64,000 nucleotides of DNA from the NCBI GenBank assembly GCA_032158295.1, contig CM063249.1, positions 19,656,270 to 19,720,269 of the forward strand, read 5' to 3'. Both the position numbers and the translations under genes were made by a program. Within the stretch, counting starts at the first letter, position 1. Each line of letters begins with the position of its first letter. Below the pieces are notes generated by a model, which was not told where the DNA came from, made no database searches, and saw nothing but the letters and a program-made list of their open reading frames with translations. Origin of the DNA: Pycnopodia helianthoides. Lineage: Eukaryota; Echinodermata; Asteroidea; Forcipulatida; Asteriidae. Shown in pieces: positions 11,286-22,700 of this stretch.

Positions 11286-12565
11286 TTGGTCCTCACTCAT
11301 AATATAGAAAAGCAAAGAAATTAATTAAGAATGTGACTTTCTGAGCATTAAGAGTCCTATCTACTGTGCACAAAAGAAAAGGACAAGCAAACTCTTAAAT
11401 TCTTTCACAAATTCCCCAATCAGGATTTCCCAGGACTGAGATAAGGACGCAATTCACCTGACGTCATCGGCCACAATAAATCTTGATTAAGACATTTTGG
11501 ATGTCAGATTCGCAGTGTGCATTTAAAGCCGTCCTTGGGTCAAACTTGCGATGACAGAACAGTCACTGGCTAACTTTTCAGGATGATGCTGCGCCTGAGT
11601 TCTGACTAAACATATCAGTCGCCGATTGTTTAGGACCTGAGAATAACTTTGATGGGGTTAGGGCAATCGGCATACGTCGCCCGTAAAAAAAGTCAACAGT
11701 TGCAAGAGTAAACAAATTCCAACTCTGTGACGTGTTCTTGACAGGCAGGAATCAATCAAAATCTACCTGGGTAGCTGCAATGGCATGTGCCCATTTAAGT
11801 TGCTACTAGCCAAACATATGGAAAAGTAAGCAACAAAATGGTGGCCGCCGAATGAACTAGTGAATCACATAACAAATGTATTAATTTACTATCCTGTAAA
11901 AAGCAGAAAATGTCAGCCAAGTACACACTTTGTCTAAAACCTTTTCCTTTAAAATGTATGCCACCATATTGAAAAAGTCACATGATCCAACTTATGTCAT
12001 GGAATCACTGTCACGGAATCATCGCCCCTGATGGATTGTGGGTGACATGGGCATGGTTTTCTTGGGCTAACGTTTGTTCCATGACACTCACACGATTTCT
12101 CAGTTAAAGTGAGCCTCAATTTTATACTCGATACTCGATGCTGATGGTTCCGTCGCAGCACAAGCAAACTGCAGGTTGACCTGAGAACAGCTTTGGGAGC
12201 GTGGTGAGACTCGCACCATATCTTTCCTTAAAATTTGACTCCCAAAATGGCAGACCATCGACATACTGTAGCCGCATGTGACGTCAGTGCAAGTGGATCT
12301 ATAGGCTTTAACTTAACACAAGATTATTAAGATTATTGCATGGAACAAATTAGGGAAAAATGACATGTAGCACACAGTCATAAGTGAGCGTGAGGCAAAG
12401 GACATTTTGTCACTATGATCAACTCGATAACATGTCTTGCTTGTCTTGTTACAAGTTTGTGTGCAACTTAATCATTGGTGACCACAGTGATTGAAAGAGG
12501 CTCATTTCATTGCAAGATTTTTACAACTTTGCTATTTTGGGCTGTTACAAATTCAGTCACCATCC
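11286..12565. other. Intergenic DNA, nothing recognised
   Basis: Lies downstream of both convergent genes (CCDC117-like and MZT2). No exon, RNA gene or clear repeat seen. Confidence 0.5.
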
Positions 12566-12571
12566 TTTATT
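12566..12571 (-). terminator. Possible MZT2 poly(A) signal touching the stop codon
   Basis: On the minus strand AATAAA begins at the last base of the MZT2 TGA stop codon. If used, the 3' UTR would be only a few tens of bases long. Confidence 0.35.
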
Positions 12572-12838
12572 CATGTCCGTTGTGAAGTCTTGCTAACTGG
12601 TTTTGATCGCGATGTCTTAACAGCTGTTCTACCAGACTGTGATCTTGCAGTATTCTCCATGGAGCGTGAAGTATTAGTGGATATCCCACTGCCGCTAATC
12701 CTGGAGGCATCTGTAGTACTATTAGATCCAAATGCTGATTGGGAGCTGGGAGTCTTGTTGCTCCTATGTACCATTGACTTGAGCATTTGCACTATTGCTA
12801 CTGGTGACACATTCATCTTCAGCAGGTCAAAGATAATC
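12571..12838 (-). CDS. MZT2: MZT2 exon 2
   Basis: The acceptor (CCATAG on the minus strand) ends at 12839. The first base completes the Arg codon begun in exon 1. It encodes IIFDLLKMNVSPVAIVQMLK and the Ser-rich tail, ending KTSQRT, then TGA. Confidence 0.93.
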
Positions 12839-14681
12839 CTATGGGTAAATAAATCATTCAGTTAATAAACTACACTGTGTTTAAAATCTTGAAGTTATTT
12901 GGCCTCTGTTAAATAGACTGTGCAAGTCTTGCGCGTATTCAAACTTCTGGAACCAAGTTGGTCCCAACCATGTTGAGTTTTTTGTGTGTGCGATTCTGTT
13001 TCTTCAAAAAATTGACTTTAGCAAAATTTAAGGCTATACAAATTATTTCATACTATTGGGAAAGTAAAATTTGGCCACGAAATACATGAATGCAAAATAA
13101 ATTTAACAAATCAACACAGACACCTGAGAATAAGACTTTACCTTTAATTCTTGTTACTTGTAAACAATTAAGAACTTTGCTCAACTGATTGATGTTTATG
13201 TTATCATTAGACCTATGTATTGGTCACACAAATTTGGGCGTGATTGGCAAACAGGGTTTCAAAAAATATAAGCATCCTCTATCCTCGTCCCAAGTTTTAA
13301 TTTTGTTTCAATGTTAAAGGAACATTACAGAATTGGTAAGAAAAAAACTTGTAAAATATACTTTTGATCACAGATTTACATAAAACTTACACGGTCTAAT
13401 GATGATGATAGTAGAAAACATCCCTTTAAATATTTCTGTCTGAAATGCCATATTTGATGAGAAATGAATAAACTAATTTTCCGATTGGAGTTTATCGCTC
13501 AGTGAGCGTTTTATTCATTTGTTGAATCTATACGATTTCATGCAAATGTGTAATCGGTTTTTTCACTATTTTCTCATGACACAGATGGCCGATCGATCTC
13601 AAACTTCTACAGGTTTGTCAGTTTATGTATTATGGTGGATTACATAAAGTGCTTACACTGCCAGCAACTGTTTGGTAGCAAAAACCAATTCTGTAATGTT
13701 CCTTTAACAGAGAAAATGTGCATGTAATCCCTAGCGATTTGCTGCTTGGCTTATGAAGCACTTATTACACAGTATTATATGAAAATTGAAATTGTATTTA
13801 TAACAAATTGCCACAGGTATTTTTTATTTTAAAGAATATTGTATAAATAGAATTTTAAAAGAGGATTTTATTTCATAGAAAAATAGTCTTGGTTCTTGCT
13901 TTCAGTATGCCTGAGACTTGCATAGTCTTAACAGTCTCAAGGTACAGTGTAGTTATGAATTTATTTTAAAAACAAAGTAATGTGATTTGTCAAGAATTTC
14001 CCTTAATACTTTTTAACAAAATTCCCTGCTCTCAAAAATAAAAATAATTTTTAAATTTGTGTTGATGCAGATCGTCTGATCCTCAAAAATCAAACATCCA
14101 GAATGTTTGGGGAGCTTCATCCTCAATGTCTTTTCAGGGCACCCAAGCTACTTGCACTCTGTCTAGTCCATATACCGGTAGTATACTGGTATAAAGAGTT
14201 GTCTTTTTACATACATCATTAACACCAGTTCTTATGTACACTTTTTCACACCCAACGGGTGTCTCAAACCACTCATTATTTATATGAGAGGTATGAGCTA
14301 CATGTATGTTTGAATTATAAGACCCATTTACAGGTATATAGCGCTTTGTGTAAGGGTTTATGTTTTGCTGTGCAATCTGCAGGCATAGTGCCAAAAACAC
14401 CAGGGCAATGGCCTTTCTCTACCTGACTGTAAGCGTGTAAAGACCTCATACAAGACAGTTTCATCATGCAAAATGCCTTCTAAAAACATAGCGTAATAAC
14501 CAACCAGGGCACACCTAAGTATGTGGGGGATTTACCTAAACACAGCTGGGCTGATGTCCACTCCAGAGAGACTGCAGAGTTCATATAAATCCTGCTCATC
14601 CTTTGATAGAGCATCTTTGCCTCTCTTGCCCTGTATGGAATACTTATTGGATTGACCATGAGTTACTTTCACAGTGCTCAT
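12571..14681 (-). CDS. MZT2: Mitotic-spindle organizing protein 2 (MOZART2)
   Basis: Two coding exons, 14681-14536 and 12838-12571, give 137 residues (human MZT2 about 158). MZT2 is a small subunit of gamma-tubulin ring complexes, acting with GCP proteins at centrosomes and spindle poles. The conserved core spans the splice junction: LSKDEQDLYELCSLSGVDIS, then PAVFR, IIFDLLKMNVSPVAIVQMLK and SM. Human MZT2 has the matching ELYELAQAAGGGIDPDVFK and LLKLNVAPLAVFQMLKSM. The last 60 or so residues are a Ser/Thr/Arg-rich tail without visible structure, as in other MZT2 proteins. The start is the only upstream in-frame ATG near the conserved core. The 1.7 kb intron holds a TTAA MITE. The gene runs opposite to both neighbours; its promoter should lie between it and OSBP. 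Confidence 0.93.
13318..13703 (+). mobile_element. TTAA-flanked MITE, copy 3, in the MZT2 intron
   Basis: Same inverted termini as copies 1 and 2, with TTAA at 13314-13317 and 13704-13707. It sits inside the single MZT2 intron and looks nearly identical over its length to copies 1 and 2, suggesting recent spread. Confidence 0.87.
14536..14681 (-). CDS. MZT2: MZT2 exon 1 (coding part)
   Basis: ATG at 14681-14679, donor GTAAAT from 14535 downward. It encodes 48 residues plus two bases, from MSTVKVTHGQSN to GVDISPAVF. The 5' UTR and transcription start are not defined; a possible acceptor-like TGGTAG lies just upstream of the ATG. Confidence 0.92.
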
Positions 14682-16635
14682 CTTGACAGCTGTGTACTTC
14701 ACCTACCAGTAAGCTGTAACATTGGAAATTAATATTCATGTAAATAGATGTGGCAGATTACCATGAATGTAATGGACTCTTCCCTCAATTTCACAGAAAA
14801 TCTCCAAAATGTATGCAAATTACTTAGAAGTTAATGCCCTCACTCTGGTATTTGACCCAAATACAAGTAATGTACATTTGAATGTTGTAACGTTTTATTT
14901 TTCATAGTTTGAAAAATACAAATGCGATTTTCTCCAAACACATAGTTTTGGTTGTGGTGCAGATTAGTCACTTCATGAAAGCGGTGACGACTTAAGTGTG
15001 ACAGTCTGAAAAACACAAGTAGTTGCAATATAGTGTAATAAAGTAACAATTAGCTAGGGTAACATTCCAGAAATTTGCAATCTATTTGGGATCTTAAATG
15101 TGAAACGATCTTGGTCTACATGTACATGTATCTATGCAAAGCTCAATTGCTTGTATTTGCTGTACTTGAGTAATATCGCCCTATTTTATTGCTTTACATT
15201 TGACCATATTTTATTCCGTAATATATTGCGTGATATTTTATTGCAATAATTGCCATATTTTATTGCATAAAATTGCTGTACTGTTATACCGCCGGCCGTA
15301 CTTTATTGCGATATATACTGCCATACTAATGCGTTATATCGCCCTATTTCATAGCGCTGCTAACCCTAAGCACACGAAAAGGCATGTTAACCTCCCAGTG
15401 CTTACTGCACGAAAATGAATGACGTAACATTGCAAATGGCTAGCGTGCAAGATGACCGCCTTATAAGCTATTTTCTTGCTAACCTGTGAAATAAGCTTAT
15501 GCTAAAAGCAAATTTTTCTGCTACAGTTAGCACAAAAATTTGCTTATCGTTAAGCCAGGGCCAATTTCAGAGCTGCTTAACGGCCGATTTTGTGCTTACT
15601 GTGCTAGTTTCCATTTCATTAATGCTGCTAACCGTAAGCAACTTTCTGTATGATTGAAAATGAATGACGCAGCCAATGCAATAGTGAACGCGCAGGCTGG
15701 CCGCCCAATTTTCTTGCTAACTACCTGTGAAATACACTTACGCTTAAGCAAATTTTTCGTTGGGCACCAGTCGCAACAATGTAACCTTTATGGAATTTTT
15801 GCTAGTAACCTATTTCTGCTAAGCAAGATTTTGTGTGCTTAGCAAGTTTTTGTGCTTACAGGCTTTATGAAATTGGACCCTGTCATCAGACGTCAGCACT
15901 GTATGTCAGGTCAGGGGTACGTAGGCGAAGTTTCGTGAAATCGGTGGCTGGTCAAACAAACCAAACTATTTTAACTGCACTTTATTAATTATTGCTCCAT
16001 CATTCAATGATCAACATCATCAAGAGACAAGACAATGATCAATCAATGACTCATGTAAGTTAATCAAAAATCATGGATGTGCTTTAAGTCAAGTCTTTTC
16101 ACTTACACAACATCGGCAGACAACATAACACACACACTGACACAGTTTGCTTCAAAAATATTTGAATCTGTCACACTCAGGAGTCATTTGTTGACAGGGA
16201 TACCCGTTGACAGCCTTTGAACAACCATGGACGATGGAGGTAGGACAATAGTGCAAAGTGTAATGACTAGTGATACGCGTTGCATGTTAGTCTTAGTACA
16301 AGACGTTGTTGTTCATTATCACTCAACTATCGTGTTTTACCATATTATTATATCAAGCTTACAAAAACCACCGGCGCAGCAAAAACATAAAAAACGTCTT
16401 GCACTAAGACTACTCGCATTTTATGTGTGTCCTGCAACTAACGGTAATTGTCTGATAGTCAGGTACCAATTCATGAGTGTTTATTTCAAATTTAAAAGCA
16501 ACACAAGTAGGCGGGTACCATGCAATATATGACGTGCACGTAGGGAAACTTCATTTTCACCATTACGCCCTTTATTTTCAACAGCAAGGGGTCTGAAATC
16601 AAGCCCATAAAGACACGTTTATAGTCAGATTCAGC
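14682..16635. other. Divergent intergenic region MZT2-OSBP
   Basis: About 2 kb between two genes transcribed away from each other, so both promoters should be here. I see no TATA box or other site that I would commit to. 15180-15360 contains repeated ATATTTTATTGC words (short AT-rich tandem degeneracy), and 15558-15880 is a foldback repeat. A short frame at 16227-16532 shows no similarity. Confidence 0.5.
15558..15880. mobile_element. Foldback repeat related to 9677-10157
   Basis: Left end GGGCCAATTTCAGAGCTGCT; right end, reversed, GGGTCCAATTTCATAAAG. The interior is rich in GCTTAAGCA/TGCTTAGCA words. Same family as the outer element at 9677-10157, without the nested TTAA element. Confidence 0.6.
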
Positions 16636-16760
16636 ATGGCTGATGTAAAGAATGCACCTCCGGAAAACTTCAAAGGGTGGTTGTACAAATGGACGAATTA
16701 CATAAAGGGCTACCAGAGGCGATGGTTTGTGCTTTCCAATGGTCTACTGTCGTATTATCG
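16636..16760 (+). CDS. OSBP: OSBP exon 1 (coding part): start of PH domain
   Basis: The ATG begins [13 protein letters not shown], followed by the first PH strands ([28 protein letters not shown]). The donor GTGAGT follows at 16761, phase 2. Confidence 0.96.
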
Positions 16761-19700
16761 GTGAGTGAGAAAATGATTTTTTCCCCGTCATGCGGCGAGT
16801 CTGAGAAGCATACTCGTCTCGTATCACTATACATGTACATGTACATATATAATGTTAAAAATATAAACATGATAAATGGCCGAGTATGACAGGCGGAATC
16901 AAATGTCCTTCCTAATCCTAGATAGTCCATTACTCTACCATGTCCATGGAGGAAGGAACCCATCCATACTCTATGTGCGTATGATCAGGATGTGATGAAT
17001 ACTTACTTGTGCTTGTCTTCAAACTTAAAAAGTTCAAGGAATCAAGTGAACATCCCTACCCAGACTCTATGCTAGTTGCTACTCATTCCTCCATGTCAAA
17101 AGCATACATGATACATTGTCACTTTGTGTTATACTTCCATTTTCCAACAGAAAAATCCCTATCATAATCATGCGCTCAACATGTTAAAACAAAAAACTAA
17201 ATTATTATTCTTTTGCAAGGGGGCGGGGGCGGGGGGGGGGGGGTGGGTTGCAGCAGAGGAATTGGGAGGTAGCGTACAGCAATTGGTTACTTTACTCAAT
17301 TGTACATTAAACAATGTGGGTTGTTACTGGTTAATGATATCATCGAGGAAGGGAATCCTTCCTCCACAGCTCCATAATGATATCATCTCACCTCAAAGTT
17401 GTTGTTGTTTTTGTTTTTTTGAGGGGGGGGTGTGTTTACTTTATAAGTATCGGTATGCCACAATACTTAAAAAACAAAATGAAACATGAGACTCTTCTCA
17501 TTTTTCACTATATAATCATGGATACTTGACCATACTTGTCTTTCTATCATAGCATTAAGATTCAAGAGCAAATAACAAGATCTCTTAGGAGAGAGCTTGC
17601 TGGAGGCTTGTCGGAGGTAGCCTTACTAGAAGGTGTCACTAAGGTGGGCTCACTGTCAGCAATGCGACGGATGCTTCCATCGTTAGAGCTTGTACTACTG
17701 TGGAGAAAGATGAACCCATACTCTTACTTAGCCACACATCCATTCCATTCACTCATGCAGCTTACAAACAAGTTCGGTGATTGGAACGCATCCCCTATGG
17801 GTGGGTCCACGGTTTCAACCAAATTAATATTGAAACCAACTTGATGTGTCCGCTTTACCTCTCTGCTTTCCTCCAGTGCTTTGGCTGTTGAAATTACTAA
17901 CCTTTTAAAAGTTATTGCAAATAATATTTTTCAATTTGCTCAGAAATACTTCCCTGTATCGTATGGATCACAGCCGTTTTGAAATGGACCTACAATGCAA
18001 TGTCATCTCAAAATATGTCGCTGAGGGGGAGGCACAAACATAATGCTGCAGCTGTTTTATGTGACAGACAGCTGCATACACTTTTTTATGTCAGACTCTT
18101 GTCTGAAGTATCGTGTTTGATGAAACATAAATGTACACAGTCTTAAAATAGTTGATTCAAATGGCATTTAAAAAATTATTATTGTTATTTTATTTGCCAT
18201 AAAAACAGTACACAACAAAATACAAGACAATGTACCCAAGATGGGCAAGGGAAAGCAAAAGCAAATACATACATTACTATGATCCATAGATCTGTGCCCA
18301 CGTCTGGGGTACACAAAGATATAAATAAAGATAAACATTTTGTACATAAAGCAATAATTAAATCCGTAATTAAACAACTGCAAAGATAAATAAACAGTAA
18401 CAAAGTACAAGAAAATACATTCAAAATTGCACAAGTGAATGGGCTAAAAATTAGACAAATAAAAAGGTGGACAATAAATAAATGCCCCATACACAGCAAG
18501 AAAAGGGGCACCATCCAAAGCTCCCAAAAGTGGGGGGGGGGGAAAGGAAAAACCCCAACACTAGCCAACCTCCCCTCGCCCCAAGAAAAATTCTTGTACA
18601 CAAAAATAAAAGGAAAGGTAACAAATATAGAAATAGAACAGATTGAAATATAATGAAAATAAAGTAGAGATGTGAGATTGGCAAACAGAATATCTTAGTG
18701 AATTGAGGAAGCTGTGGAAAGGCAACAACAATAGAGAATTACAAATGTCTTCTGGTAAACCAGACCAAAGTCTGGGGAAAAGATGAGGAGTGACAAATGT
18801 AATGCATCAGTTCTGGCATACAGGTGTTTGAAGGTTAGAACATCAGGATATCTTTGGTTGACAGAAATCATGTCTGCCACATCACAGTGAAAAATGTTAA
18901 ACATACACTTAATAATAAAATACAGAACAGAAAATTATGACGAATTGACAGAGATGAACAATTAAAGGCCTCAAGTCTACCAGGGTAAGACATTACACAC
19001 AATTTTGTCTCTGTCCAAGAATAAAATGAGTGACCTGCTTCTTAACACGTTCAAGGGCCTGAATCTGGTGAGAAGTATGAGGAAGCCAGGCTGGCACACC
19101 AGGTTAGAAGAACCAGAGATTTATAAAGGCAGAACTTGGCTGAAACAGAAGAATTGAAAGCAATTGTCTTAATGAGGCCCAATGTTCTGTTGGCACCGGA
19201 AACAACATTTTTAACATGGTTATTCTAAGAGAGCTGGGCATTCAGAGTGACTCCAAGGTATTTGACAGAGGATGTGGGTTGTAAGGGATAACAGGACAGA
19301 GTGTAAACAGGGGGGGGGGGGTGAGTGAGTGTTTACAGGAAAACATGCATTATTTTGGATTTGGTAGGGTTGAAAGTCATACCATTGGAGACACTCCAAG
19401 TGCTCAACTCATCAAGGTCATGCTGGAAGGAGCTCATGTCTAAAGAGGAATGGAATGGTTGAGTATGCCGCACCAGTCTGGAGTGCAGGTCTTACTCAGA
19501 GGCAGGTCATTCAGGTTGAGAAGATTCAGAAGAGGGTGTGCCAGTACATTCTTGCCTGTAAATATAACAGCTATTCCGAAGCTTTGGCCACCTTGCAGCT
19601 TGACACACTCCATGATCGCAGAACACAAATTTGCAAGGAGTTTGCTGTAAAGTCAAGCTGCACTGAAAGATTCTCAGCCTGGTTTCCTGCCTCTAGGTAT

Positions 19701-22700
19701 ACCTCATCCATGAAATTAAGGAACACAAACCAGTATGGATCCTACAAGTGCAATACAAAGCGTTTTAAATGCAGCCCCCTTCCATACCTCACATCTCTTC
19801 TGAACAGTTAATTGTTGCATTATACTGGTGATCTCTCTTGTTCGTCAAAAAAATAAAGTATTGCCCAAGGCTGTTTTATAGCATTACTATTTTAAATTTT
19901 AAAGCCCAATTTTGATGCCCTCGGGCAAATTTTTCTCCTTTTGTAAAGAATGTTTTATTATCTGTTATTTTGTGTGATTTTAATGTCTTTTAAAGTTGTA
20001 AATTCAGAATGCAATTCGGTCGTTGGACCGCGAATTTTTGAATGTTTTTAAATAAACCATAAACCATAAACCATAAACCACCATAAACAAATTGAACTAG
20101 AGCTTAAGTGTTTGTACGAACAAACACCGAGGTGTTCGGCTATTATAATGGGGTCAGTGTTGTGTAAACGCCTGAGTTGTTGCATTCAGTTGAATTTGGT
20201 GCGATTACTGTTTTGTGGGGTGCCTAACAAGCTACACACTTTAGCAAAAGTCTATTAAAAAAAGCACACAATTAAAAGCCTGACGTTAATTGATTGTTAG
20301 CGAGGTTTGCATGGACGGCTGTTTTAAAGACTGACAAAGAGAACCTTGAACAGAGACTAGAGTTTCGTATAGTTAGAACTTCCTGTTTTGACCGAAAGGG
20401 AAACTCAAAGTGGGGTCATGCTTCAAATAAAATGTCAAAATGTGTTTTAACCTAGCAAGCAGCACAAAGATTAAGACTTTATGACATGTGGTTCAGGAAA
20501 TATGATTTTTAGGCCTAATATTTGAACTTCCTGTTTGGACCAGAAGGAAAGGTGAAAATGGGGTTATGCGTCTAAATAAACTGTCACAACTGTTGCTTGC
20601 TACAAGACAGCACAAACATTACGACTTTATGACATATGGTTCAGGAGATATGATTATTTGAATTTTTGAGCTTTCTCTCAGAGTTGGGTCTTCCGTATAA
20701 ACAAAATGCAGGCCTGGAATTTCATCTTGGAGAGGGCAAGGCCATTTTTCTTTTGTAAAGGGCACTTCCATTGGAAAATCTTAAAGTATATGGGGAAGTT
20801 TTGAAGGGGCACCAAGGCCAAGACCAGGGCAACGAAGGCCATGGCCTCCGTGGCCTCCGTGTAATTCCAGGCCTGAAAATGTCACAAGTGCTGTAAGCTA
20901 CAAGACAAAACAAACAATACAAATTTATGACATGCGGTTCAGGAGATATAATTTTTGATGTACTAAGCCTTGAATTACTGTATTTTGACACCCGATGACG
21001 TCATGATGAAAAAAAATGTGTTTTTCTTACTAACAAATTTTATATTGCCTGGTTCAGGAGTTTTATTCAATATAAAACTTCAACTGCCGGTTTGAACCAG
21101 AAGTAATAGTGCAATATTTCGTGTTTATTTCCATTACAAGAGTTACAATTTTATGAAACAATATTTGTCACAAGAGGGCGGTGTGTAAATTGACGACGTC
21201 ATCAAATATATATTTGAAAGGGCAGAGGTTCAATATTGTCTTTTAAAACATAGCATAAATTTTGTGAGTTCCCTTTCATCTTGGATGCAGATCTCGATAA
21301 GAGGCTTTGAAACACACACACAACTATATCAAGTATGCCATTCATTATTAAAAGCTAATTTATTGTTTAATGAAAACTTATTCTTTATTGATTCATCATA
21401 AATCACAAGTTCACACAAGCTATGTTGTTCAAGTTGACATTATTAAGCTATAATTATTAGAAATGTTCAAAGGATTTCAAATAAATTTGGATTCTCATTA
21501 CGTATCGGTGGATGAACAATGATTGTCCATTACACTTGATGATGATAACCTTCAAATATTAAGTCAAGCATTGTGTAAGCTTTCAGTTGCAATTCATAAA
21601 TGGCTTGCTTTATTTTTAAATATTGGTTTCCGTACAGAATGTTTTGTTAATTTAGACTTGAGAAAAAAATTGAACCTTAGAAGACACTTGTTTGGAATAG
21701 TTATGCAATACAAAGGCACATCATGAAGATGCAAGTCTAAGCCTCTTGTGAAGTTAGACTATTAACAAAACCGAGTAAAATACTATTTCTACCTCCATGG
21801 TGCATGATACAGTGACAGATGAGATTAACATTCTGTTGTCTTTTTTAGTGCTTAATTGTTCAAATATTAGAAACATGTTTAACTGTATCAGCACTCAGGA
21901 AGTTTTTTTCACATTTTGATTCTGGTCTGGTACACAAATTTCTGGTCAAGTAAACATTTTGAGCTACAAGTCCTGCAGTCTTGTGGATTTTTCTTCCACA
22001 TACAGCCTGTTAGTAACTGAAGTAAACATTGGTCGCGTAATCAGTCTGTTCTATTCGATATAACATCAAAACATGTACAGTCGGTTTGCAGCAATACCAT
22101 GTGTATCTAACTGTGTAGATTGTTCTTGTGAGAACTTGTCTTGCTTATTTATTCTACTACTGTGAAGTAGATTTCAGACTTTTGGCAACTACTTTGTTCT
22201 GAAAAGAACTGGCAAGAAGGAAATCAGCCGAGACTACTACATGTGTCATGTCTGTTTAGTGAATCGAGGGGACTACTCATGATTAACTTCACTACGGTGG
22301 AGTAAGTTATTACTGTAATGGGTCTCAACATTTCGAACTAGCCTGCTCATAAAAAATGAAATTTCCATTCTCAAAATGGATGAAAGAAATATTTGAAGCA
22401 GGAAAACAGAAAATTGCAACCAATGGGTACATGTAGATGCCAAGTTTGCACTATAGTTCACATAAAGGGCAGCTCTCCCACCCTTAGTTTGCTTTTTTCT
22501 GTCCTTAAAGCACTGAAACTGAGTTTTAAATAGATTGGATTTTGTAGTTAGTCCAAACATCTCCTTTTGACTGATAACAAATTCAGCAATGCAATGCACT
22601 CTCCACACTACCATTGGTGTTTATTATAAACTGTCTGTGTGAAGGTTTTTGAATAATTGGAAATCACACAATGGCTCCCCCCCACAAAAAACCCTAAAAC

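Noticed and set aside
12491..12865. 124-codon plus-strand open frame
   Set aside because: It is the antisense shadow of MZT2 exon 2.
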